From Calditrichota bacterium (GTDB lineage: Bacteria; Calditrichota; Calditrichia; RBG-13-44-9; J075), in the NCBI GenBank assembly GCA_024275555.1, contig JAJRYW010000517.1, positions 1 through 9,282 of the forward strand: 9,282 bases of DNA, written 5' to 3'. The number at the start of each line of letters is the position of its first letter. The first letter of the stretch is position 1. A program made the translations under genes and the position numbers. Under the pieces are notes generated by a model. That model did no database searches, was not told the DNA's origin, and worked only from the letters and a program-made list of their open reading frames with translations. This document shows positions 1-5,576 of the stretch, in pieces.

Positions 1-42
1 CCGAAAGGGGCTAAAGGTTTTAGAATAGGAGATCAACAAGTT

Positions 43-987
43 ATGCGACTTTTTCAAAATCCGAAGTATCGATTTATGGCCAATCGCAAGAAAGCGTTAA
101 TTTTTTCCGGTACCTTGCTGCTCTTGTCAGTCGTTTCTTTGATCGTTCACGGCGGCCCTCGTTTCGGCATCGACTTCCGGGGCGGCACCTCGATTGAACT
201 GCGCTTTGAGGATAAAGCGGATCCGGCCAAGGAATTGAATATTCCCATCGACCAGGTTCGTAAAGTCTTCTCCGAAGCGGGCCTGGGCCGCTCCACCATC
301 AAACATTTCGGAAGCCCCCAGGAAATCCTGGTACAGGTGGATGTCTCCAAAAATATATCCGACTCCCTGATGGCCGTCATCAAAAGCGGTTTCGAAAAAG
401 TGTACCCGGATTACCAGATGATCGAACGCCGCCGGGAAACCGTGGGACCAACCATTGGCGCGGAACTGAAGTGGAAAGCCCTCTGGGCGGTGTTGTTCTC
501 CTTGCTGCTGATCCTGGTCTACATCATGTTCCGGTTCGAGCTGCGGTTTGGGGTTGGGGCGGTGCTGGCGCTCTTTCACGACATCCTGATTACCCTGGGA
601 GTCTTTTCCCTGTTCGATATTGAAATTACTACGGCAGTAGTTGCGGCGCTATTAACCATCGTCGGGTATTCGCTGAATGACACCATCGTGGTGTTTGACC
701 GGATCCGGGAAAACCTGAAAACCCTGCATCGCAAAGTTAGCAATTATGGCGACATTGTGGATACCAGCTTAAATGAAACCCTCTCCCGCACGGTGGTCAC
801 CTCCTTGACAACCATGCTGGTTGTGGTCATTCTCTACATCTTTGGCGGGGAGATTTTGAAAAGTTTTGCCTTCGCCTTAATTTGCGGCATCACCGTGGGG
901 ACCTATTCATCTATTTTTGTGGCTTCCCCGATACTGGTGGAATGGGAAACCCGCAAAATTGCCAAAGCGAGTGGAGCTAAAAAATAA
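43..987 (+). CDS. secF: Protein translocase subunit SecF
   Basis: SecF is an inner-membrane RND-like subunit that, with SecD, uses the proton-motive force to help pull preproteins out of SecYEG. The 314-residue product has the usual family length. A first membrane segment lies at about residues 17-37, followed by the conserved GIDFRGGTSIEL (42-53), a periplasmic P4-type domain to about 130, the family signature GPTIGAEL (135-142), and a cluster of five further hydrophobic segments from about 145 to 298. The hallmark GYSLNDTIVVFDRIREN lies at 208-224 and NETLSRTVVTSL at 244-255. The ATG at 43 is preceded by AGGAG about 11 bases upstream, and the protein begins with the typical MRLFQNPKYRFM. 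secD normally lies just upstream and would end in the first bases of the window, but too little is visible to say where. The STAS gene follows after 12 bases and is probably cotranscribed. Confidence 0.97.
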   Translation: MRLFQNPKYRFMANRKKALIFSGTLLLLSVVSLIVHGGPRFGIDFRGGTSIELRFEDKADPAKELNIPIDQVRKVFSEAGLGRSTIKHFGSPQEILVQVDVSKNISDSLMAVIKSGFEKVYPDYQMIERRRETVGPTIGAELKWKALWAVLFSLLLILVYIMFRFELRFGVGAVLALFHDILITLGVFSLFDIEITTAVVAALLTIVGYSLNDTIVVFDRIRENLKTLHRKVSNYGDIVDTSLNETLSRTVVTSLTTMLVVVILYIFGGEILKSFAFALICGITVGTYSSIFVASPILVEWETRKIAKASGAKK

Positions 988-999
988 TCCTGGTGGTAT

Positions 1000-1335
1000 A
1001 TGGAACTCAACAAAAGAAATTATGGCGACATCGTCATCATTGATCTCCGGGGCGATGTCATGGGCGGGCCGGAAGCGGTAAAACTGAACGAAGAAATCAA
1101 TCAGCTCCTGGACCAGAAATCCCTTAAAGTGGTGATCGACCTGGGAGCTGTAAAGCGCATGAACAGCAGCGGCCTGGGAATCCTGATCAACGCCCTGTCC
1201 ACCTATAGACAAAATGGCGGGGAGCTGAAGCTGGCCGGGGCTTCGCCGGTGGTGCAAAACTTATTGAACATCACCAAACTTTCGACCATCTTTGAATGTT
1301 ACGATAGCGCCGATGCCGCGGTGAAAAGTTTCTGA
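1000..1335 (+). CDS. STAS-domain protein, anti-sigma factor antagonist-like
   Basis: This 111-residue, single-domain protein has the size and layout of the SpoIIAA/RsbV family: an N-terminal beta strand (GDIVIIDLRGDV, 9-20), a helix, then KVVIDLGAVKRMNSSGLGIL (43-62), which contains the phosphorylation-loop motif. Ser56 or Ser57 is the expected target of a partner anti-sigma serine kinase. In the family, the unphosphorylated form binds the kinase/anti-sigma factor and frees a sigma factor. Some members instead act in partner switching unrelated to sigma. No kinase, phosphatase or sigma gene lies in the window, so the partner is unknown. The ATG is preceded closely by GGTGG, a weak site with only 3 bases of spacing. 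With just 12 bases separating it from secF, translational coupling to secF is plausible. The fold is clear; the pathway is not. Confidence 0.9.
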   Translation: MELNKRNYGDIVIIDLRGDVMGGPEAVKLNEEINQLLDQKSLKVVIDLGAVKRMNSSGLGILINALSTYRQNGGELKLAGASPVVQNLLNITKLSTIFECYDSADAAVKSF

Positions 1336-1380
1336 TCTTTATTCATCCAAAGAGTTGCCAATCGAAAAAGGAAATCGTCG

Positions 1381-1406
1381 GCTGCTTGCCGTGTGCCGGC
1401 GGCAGC
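1381..1406 (+). other. GC-rich hairpin in the STAS-purA intergenic region
   Basis: GCTGC (1381-1385) pairs with GCAGC (1402-1406), and after a one-base bulge TGCCG pairs with CGGCG with one wobble, leaving a TGTGC loop. It lies 57 bases before the purA start. No T-run follows, so it is not a convincing intrinsic terminator. It might be an mRNA end structure or a leader element. Function is not supported beyond the pairing itself. Confidence 0.3.
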
Positions 1407-1462
1407 TGTCTTCCCTCCCGAAAACACATATCCGTATCGTAAAAATAACTAAGGAATGATCT

Positions 1463-2743
1463 ATGTCTGTTGTGGTGGTTGTAGGCGCCCAATGGGGCGA
1501 TGAAGGCAAGGGGAAAATCGTCGACCTTCTGAGTGAGAATTACGATATTACCGCCCGTTACCAGGGGGGCGCCAACGCTGGTCATACGGTGATTATCCGG
1601 GACCGGAAATATATTTTACACCTGATTCCCAGCGGAATTCTGCATCCAACGGTCGAGTGTGTCATCGGCAACGGGGTGGTGATCGATCCCTTTGCGCTTC
1701 TGGAGGAAATTGCTCTCCTGAAAAAACAAGGGATAAGTGTGGAGGGCCGGCTCTGGATCAGTCAAAAAGCGCATTTGATTATGCCCTACCACAAGCTCCT
1801 GGATAGCGCCAGCGAGGAAAAAGAAGGCGCACAGAAAATCGGCACCACCGGGCGGGGAATCGGGCCGGCCTATGTGGACAAAGCAAACCGCAAGGGCATC
1901 CGGATTGTCGACCTTTTAGACCGGGCCGCTTTTGAAGAAAAGCTGCGCCGGAACCTGGATGAGAAAAATCAGGTGCTGGAAAAGATTTACGGAAAACTTC
2001 CCCTGGATGTGGAAGAGATTGTTGAATCTTATCTTGATTTTGACCAGCACATCGATCCTTACATCAAAGATGTTTCCGTGTATCTTAGCGAGGCGATAGA
2101 ATCCGGCAAATCGGTGCTTTTAGAGGGGGCCCAGGGCACCTTGTTAGATGTCGACCACGGTACTTATCCTTATGTAACCTCTTCAAACCCGGTTTCCGGG
2201 GGCGCCTGTATTGGCGTGGGAATCGGCCCTACCCGCATTAATGCGGTGTTGGGAGTGATGAAAGCCTATACCACCCGGGTTGGCGAGGGCCCCTTCCCAA
2301 CCGAGCTTAGCGGCGAATGGGGCGACTTTCTGCGCAGTGAAGGCGGGGAGTATGGCGCCACTACCGGCCGGCCCCGCCGCTGCGGTTGGTTCGACGGCGT
2401 GGTGGCCCGCTACGCGGTGCGGGTGAACGGCATCAATGGACTGGCGATTACCAAACTGGATGTGCTGGATAAATTCGAACAGATTAAAGTCTGCACCGGT
2501 TACGAATGTGAGGGAAAGATGCTGCGGGAATTCCCGGCGGACTTGGCTACTCTGCAAAATTGCCGCCCGGTGTATGAAGAACTTCCCGGGTGGCAGACGC
2601 CAACCTCGGATATCCGCTGCTGGAAGGATCTGCCGCCGAGAGCCCGCGCTTACCTGGGCTACCTGGAAAACCTTACCGGCGCGCCGGTAAAAATTGTCTC
2701 GGTCGGCTCCCAACGCAGCCAGACAATTTTTCGCGAGGCCTAA
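1463..2743 (+). CDS. purA: Adenylosuccinate synthetase
   Basis: Cytoplasmic enzyme joining IMP and L-aspartate with GTP hydrolysis to adenylosuccinate, the first committed step from IMP to AMP. The 426 residues match the family length, and all main motifs are present. These are GAQWGDEGKGKIVDLL (8-23, P-loop with catalytic Asp13), GGANAGHTV (35-43, catalytic His41), IGTTGRGIGPAYVDKANRKG (126-145), EGAQGTLLDVDHGTYPYVTS (221-240), TTGRPRRCGWFD (300-311, IMP/Arg loop), TKLDVLDKF (330-338, guanine-binding KxD) and VGSQRSQTIF at the C-terminus. The ATG is preceded by AAGGAA with about 6 bases of spacing. It is separated from the STAS gene by 127 bases, so it may have its own promoter, though I could not pick a convincing one. 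It converges on a minus-strand gene group and shares its 3' boundary with that group's terminator. Confidence 0.98.
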   Translation: MSVVVVVGAQWGDEGKGKIVDLLSENYDITARYQGGANAGHTVIIRDRKYILHLIPSGILHPTVECVIGNGVVIDPFALLEEIALLKKQGISVEGRLWISQKAHLIMPYHKLLDSASEEKEGAQKIGTTGRGIGPAYVDKANRKGIRIVDLLDRAAFEEKLRRNLDEKNQVLEKIYGKLPLDVEEIVESYLDFDQHIDPYIKDVSVYLSEAIESGKSVLLEGAQGTLLDVDHGTYPYVTSSNPVSGGACIGVGIGPTRINAVLGVMKAYTTRVGEGPFPTELSGEWGDFLRSEGGEYGATTGRPRRCGWFDGVVARYAVRVNGINGLAITKLDVLDKFEQIKVCTGYECEGKMLREFPADLATLQNCRPVYEELPGWQTPTSDIRCWKDLPPRARAYLGYLENLTGAPVKIVSVGSQRSQTIFREA

Positions 2744-2776
2744 AAAAAAGGGCGATTCCCGCCCGGGAACCGCCCT
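2742..2776 (-). terminator. Intrinsic terminator of the minus-strand HAD/hypothetical unit
   Basis: A 12-bp stem (2749-2760 with 2765-2776) has one mismatch and a GCCC loop. On the minus strand it is followed directly by a run of T (eight A on the plus strand, 2742-2749). This is the classical rho-independent form for transcripts coming from the 69-codon gene. The T-run begins inside the purA TAA stop codon (2741-2743). In the purA direction the hairpin lacks a following T-run, so it would work less well there. Confidence 0.85.
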
Positions 2777-2799
2777 GTGTGTTCCGCGTAAAGAATCGG

Positions 2800-3009
2800 T
2801 TATTCCTGCTGAAAGCGTACTTCCCTCATAATCCGCTCGAAATTAAGTCCGTCATCCTGGGAAATCTGAATCGCTTCCCGGAGATAATACTCATCAAGGG
2901 TTTCGTAGTAATCTTTCAGGTACAGTTTGACTAAGTGTTCGGAATCCTTTTTGGTCCATTCCGGCACATTCCAATCCGAAAACTTTTGTCCGTCATTTAC
3001 ATTGTGCAC
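2800..3009 (-). CDS. Hypothetical 69-residue protein downstream of a HAD hydrolase
   Basis: I do not recognise this protein. It is small, charged and rich in aromatic residues (WNVPEWTKKD near residues 13-22, DYYETLDEYYLREA near 33-46), with no signal peptide or membrane segment. The central and C-terminal parts look helical. The GTG start at 3009 is chosen because GAGG lies 7 bases before it, and no ATG in this frame gives a better fit. It begins 18 bases after the HAD gene stop and ends just before a strong terminator. It is therefore the last gene of a two-gene unit, which supports it being real. Codon use reads like its neighbours. A role linked to the HAD enzyme is only inferred from position. 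Confidence 0.65.
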   Translation of the reverse strand: MHNVNDGQKFSDWNVPEWTKKDSEHLVKLYLKDYYETLDEYYLREAIQISQDDGLNFERIMREVRFQQE

Positions 3010-3027
3010 GATTCTTCCTCTCTCATC

Positions 3028-3666
3028 TCAATACATTCGTTTTAATGCATTTAAGGCCTCGTCTAAATCCTCGGAAACAATATCGGCTTCCTTTAAATAC
3101 ATTGGCGAAAGAGTGGTGGTGACGGCAATGCAGCGCATTCCGGCAGCTTTGGCGCTGCGGATTCCCAGCGGCGCATTTTCGATCACTACACAATCTTCCG
3201 GATCAATTTCCAGAATACCGGCTGCTTTCAGATAAGGCTCCGGGGAAGGTTTGGTGGTAAACACATCATCGCAGGTGATGATCACATCAAACAAATCCGA
3301 AAAACCCAGCGTGTCCAGTGTGCTGATCACCCGGTCGCGGCCGCCGCCGGTGACTAATCCCAAGCGCATCTCCCGTTCCCGAACCCAGTTTAGCAATTCC
3401 ATCAAATACGGGTAAAACTCGATCTTTTTGATCTGGTTATAATAGTCGCATTTTTTACGGATGATGTTCGGCGCTTCATCAAAAGGTAAATTGTATTTGC
3501 GGGTAAACTGGTGGGCTAAATCTTCCAGGCCGCTTCCCTCCAGCACAAACAACTCCTCCGGGGACATAATGATGTCGTACTCTTCCAGGGCTTTTTTCCA
3601 CCCTTCAAAGTGGTCTTCCATACTGCGGATCACCACTCCGTCAAAATCTAATAGTATCGCTTTCAT
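3028..3666 (-). CDS. HAD-superfamily hydrolase, beta-phosphoglucomutase/phosphatase-like
   Basis: A cytoplasmic HAD subfamily I enzyme of 212 residues. Motif I is LLDFDGVV (5-12), with the nucleophile Asp7 and acid/base Asp9. A helical cap follows at about 14-85. Motif II is LVTGGGR with Thr106, motif III is Lys139 in KPSPEPYLKAA, and motif IV is VIENAPLGIRSAKAAGM (161-177), with Glu-Asn where many relatives have Glu-Asp. This pattern is typical of beta-phosphoglucomutase-like and phosphoglycolate phosphatase-like enzymes; sequence alone does not name the substrate. The ATG at 3666 is preferred over a GTG five codons upstream because GAGG sits 5 bases before the ATG. The next gene starts 18 bases after its stop and both end at the same terminator. 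Confidence 0.92.
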   Translation of the reverse strand: MKAILLDFDGVVIRSMEDHFEGWKKALEEYDIIMSPEELFVLEGSGLEDLAHQFTRKYNLPFDEAPNIIRKKCDYYNQIKKIEFYPYLMELLNWVREREMRLGLVTGGGRDRVISTLDTLGFSDLFDVIITCDDVFTTKPSPEPYLKAAGILEIDPEDCVVIENAPLGIRSAKAAGMRCIAVTTTLSPMYLKEADIVSEDLDEALNALKRMY

Positions 3667-3772
3667 AGTTACCTCGAACACCGACTCTCGTTAGCGTAAT
3701 CTCGCGTCCTTATCAGCCCTGCTTTCTTCACTATCGGAAATATACAACATGAAAATCAATTTTCCATAATTT

Positions 3773-3800
3773 GGCGCACAAAAAATTCTTTTTTCGCGCC
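3773..3800. other. Long hairpin between the ABC ATPase and HAD genes
   Basis: GGCGC (3773-3777) pairs with GCGCC (3796-3800), and inside it AAAAAA (3780-3785) pairs with TTTTTT (3789-3794) around a TTC loop. It lies about 75 bases past the ABC ATPase stop and about 105 bases before the HAD start, both on the minus strand. It could mark the 3' end of the ATPase transcript, but no T-run follows the outer stem, so it is not a standard terminator. Confidence 0.35.
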
Positions 3801-3874
3801 GGGTCCGCATACTCTGTCTATCCTGGTAAACGTGGGTATGAAGATTTTGTTCACCCCGGCAGGCTGAAGGCGGA

Positions 3875-4756
3875 TTAGAGGGACAAAAGCTCGTCCAGCT
3901 TACTGCGGGAGCGCAGCCGCCGGATCTGAACTCCGGCCTGGTGCAGCAATTGCAAAAACTGCTGGAGTTCCGAAGCGCTGGCTTCCAATTCAACTAACAC
4001 GGTGTGCTCATCCTGTGAACGCACCACCGCCTGGAGATGCTTTGGAAAGCGGATGTTGGCCAGGTCTGCCGGATTTATTTCCAGCGTAAAAACTTCCCGG
4101 GAGAGCTGGGAGAGTTGTATTTTTTTTACCAGTCGGCCTTCTTTCAGTATGGCAACGCTGTTACAGAAGGTCTCGATCTCTTCCAGGTTATGACTGGCGT
4201 AGACCAGGGTAATCTCGTTCAATTTTTGAAGCAGCCGGAACACATCTTTTTGCCCGACCGGGTCCAGGCCGGACATCGGCTCGTCCAACAAAAGAATTTT
4301 GGGAGAATGAATCAGCGCCAGGCCGATTTGGAGCCGCTGCGACATCCCTTTGGAGAAGCCGCCCAATAATTCGTCGGCAACCTCGCGCAGACCGGTGAAA
4401 TCCAGCAGTTCCTCCACTTTAGCAACACGCTGCGGCCTGGAAAGCGAAAACATTCGTGCAGCATAATTGAGCAATTCCCGGGGGGTAAAATTCTCCATGC
4501 CCTCCTGGCGCTCAGAAACAAAGCCGATCCATTGCCGGGCCCGCTCCAAATTGGCGTCCCCCCCAATACGGATTTCGCCGCGATCCGGCCGGATGAAATT
4601 CAGGATCAGCCGCAGAAGGGTGGTTTTGCCGGAACCGTTCGGGCCGATCATTCCCATCCGTTCCCCGGGCTGAATCGTCAGTGAAAAATCGGAAAGGGCC
4701 GGGCGCGGCGCATGGCGATAGGTTTTGGAAACATTAGCGATTTCTATGGGTGGCAT
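3875..4756 (-). CDS. ABC transporter ATP-binding protein, ABC-2 type
   Basis: Peripheral membrane ATPase that would power an ABC-2-type exporter permease. Motifs in the 293-residue product are Walker A GPNGSGKTT (38-46), a signature region GFSKGMSQRLQIGLAL (133-148), Walker B ILLLDEP (154-160) with D-loop SGLDP, and the H-loop ASHNLEEIE with His189. The FSKGM signature is typical of the NatA/drug-exporter ATPase group rather than of importers. About 85 residues after the H-loop form a C-terminal extension, also typical of that group. The ATG at 4756 is chosen because AAAGGG lies 8 bases upstream; a GTG three codons earlier sits too close to that site. No permease gene is present: the next gene on this strand is a HAD enzyme after about 200 bases. 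The substrate is unknown, and it has no evident link to the microcompartment genes, which are divergent. Confidence 0.9.
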   Translation of the reverse strand: MPPIEIANVSKTYRHAPRPALSDFSLTIQPGERMGMIGPNGSGKTTLLRLILNFIRPDRGEIRIGGDANLERARQWIGFVSERQEGMENFTPRELLNYAARMFSLSRPQRVAKVEELLDFTGLREVADELLGGFSKGMSQRLQIGLALIHSPKILLLDEPMSGLDPVGQKDVFRLLQKLNEITLVYASHNLEEIETFCNSVAILKEGRLVKKIQLSQLSREVFTLEINPADLANIRFPKHLQAVVRSQDEHTVLVELEASASELQQFLQLLHQAGVQIRRLRSRSKLDELLSL

Positions 4757-4888
4757 CCAACACACCCTTTATCCGGTAAGCGCCTCGGAAAACTACAACT
4801 GTTCAACTTCGGCTTGTTTTTATTTCTCCGCTTCTTTTTTCGCCTGCAAAATACACGAAATACACCCAAAATGACAGGTTTAAAGATT

Positions 4889-4917
4889 ATTATAGGCAGC
4901 CCATTGCTGTATGAGGA
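4889..4917 (-). promoter_or_regulatory. Possible promoter for the ABC ATPase gene
   Basis: On the minus strand a perfect TATAAT occupies 4894-4889. Seventeen bases upstream is TCCTCA (4917-4912), which matches the -35 consensus in only three positions. It would give a leader of roughly 130 bases. It overlaps the edge of repeat family A, so the match may be fortuitous. Confidence 0.25.
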
Positions 4918-5039
4918 TTGTTTTTGTTGGTCGTGTGTTGCCCTGGAACCATTTGTCTTGGAATGCATCGACTGCCTGCCCCGTTGGGGCGTTGATGCAT
5001 TCCAAAGACCAACCCACGGGTTGATGGATGACCAACAAA
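4906..5039. repeat. Palindromic repeat family A, copy 1
   Basis: The centre is an inverted repeat: TTGGAATGCATCGAC (4958-4972) against GTTGATGCATTCCAA (4991-5005), differing only by one G/T wobble. A second hairpin, GCCCC-GTT-GGGGC (4978-4990), sits inside it. An outer pair, TTTGTTGGTC (4923-4932) and GACCAACAAA (5030-5039), closes the element. The left edge, GCTGTATGA at 4906, is shared with copy 2 (7208-7329), and the two left edges agree at 23 of 27 positions in the same orientation. No coding capacity. Confidence 0.85.
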
Positions 5040-5077
5040 TTCAACTGTTCCGTCATACTAAATCGAATTTCCTATAA

Positions 5078-5344
5078 TAGACCTTATTACCTTTTAAAGA
5101 ACTGTAATTATTAACTTTAAAAAACCACAGTCATTTTCCCAACGGGATGGCGTTGCCACGAATCCCGGTTTGCCGGGAAGAGAAATCTGTACGTATTCGA
5201 CATTGAATTTGTTGAAATAATTGTAAATTAAAGATAAAGTTTTGAGTGTTAACAGATTTCTCTCTTCGTTCGTGGCAACGCCATCCCGTCGGGAAAATGA
5301 CATAAGTTATGTAGTAATATAAGCTTAGCTTGTAATAAGGTCTA
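5078..5344. repeat. Long palindromic repeat family B, copy 1
   Basis: Core arms of 33 bases (5130-5162 and 5269-5301) are inverted copies with a single mismatch, each beginning GTCATTTTCCC from the outside. Inner arms GAGAAATCTGT (5180-5190) and its complement (5252-5262) pair perfectly. A small TCCCGG/CCGGGA hairpin (5163-5178) lies only on the left. Outside the core a perfect 13-bp inverted pair (5078-5090 and 5332-5344, TAGACCTTATTAC) may mark the true ends. It looks like a non-autonomous palindromic element. No target-site duplication is evident and no transposase is encoded. Confidence 0.85.
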
Positions 5345-5371
5345 ATGGTATTTTGCTGTTATTGGCGCGCT

Positions 5372-5399
5372 GTAGAGACGCATTGCATGGCGCCTCTAC
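5372..5399. repeat. Short GTAGAG hairpin repeat
   Basis: GTAGAGACGC (5372-5381) faces GCGCCTCTAC (5390-5399), an inverted pair matching at 9 of 10 positions around an ATTGCATG loop. Hairpins of this form recur as dispersed repeats in several bacterial groups, but only one copy is in the window. Its status as a repeat is therefore inferred. Confidence 0.5.
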
Positions 5400-5490
5400 C
5401 CCATTTTTTGTTTAATTTCTGATGTGCATTTCCATTATGTTTAGCCGAAATTCGTCGAGAATGGAGCCGTTTTGCGACGGGAGTTAGTAC

Positions 5491-5519
5491 TTGCTTTTTT
5501 GGTTGCGGTATCTTATTAT
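5491..5519 (+). promoter_or_regulatory. Candidate sigma70-type promoter for rpiB-deoC
   Basis: TTGCTT (5491-5496) and TATTAT (5514-5519) are separated by exactly 17 bases, 57 bases before the rpiB-deoC start. Each hexamer matches the consensus in four or more positions. It is the best-spaced pair in the intergenic region. If the host uses a divergent consensus, as Bacteroidota do, this could be chance. Confidence 0.4.
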
Positions 5520-5576
5520 CTAAGTCTATTGCTTAAAATATGTTACAGAGATTAATCGACGTACGGCGATAAAACG

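Larger units (their letters stand above)
4757..5576. other. 820-bp divergent intergenic region rich in palindromic repeats
   Basis: This gap between the ABC ATPase (minus) and rpiB-deoC (plus) holds no credible gene. It contains one copy of repeat family A (4906-5039), one of family B (5078-5344), a short GTAGAG hairpin (5372-5399) and a candidate promoter for rpiB-deoC (5491-5519). It is visibly more A/T-rich than the genes. The first 150 bases, next to the ATPase, hold only a possible minus-strand promoter. Confidence 0.8.

Noticed and set aside
1..28. Possible last codons of secD before secF
   Set aside because: Two frames close here (stops at 12-14 and 26-28), each with only a few codons visible and no SecD motif. 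secD is expected upstream by gene order, but the sequence cannot show which frame it uses.
2183..2713. A 176-codon frame antisense to purA
   Set aside because: purA motifs fully explain this stretch on the plus strand. The antisense product shows no domain and has no ribosome site.
5094..5303. A 69-codon open frame on the minus strand
   Set aside because: It lies wholly inside the family B palindrome and its sequence follows the inverted arms. There is no convincing ribosome site or protein family, so it is a by-product of the repeat.
4906..5399. CRISPR array
   Set aside because: The repeats are large, few, palindromic and irregularly spaced. There are no short direct repeats with unique spacers and no cas genes.
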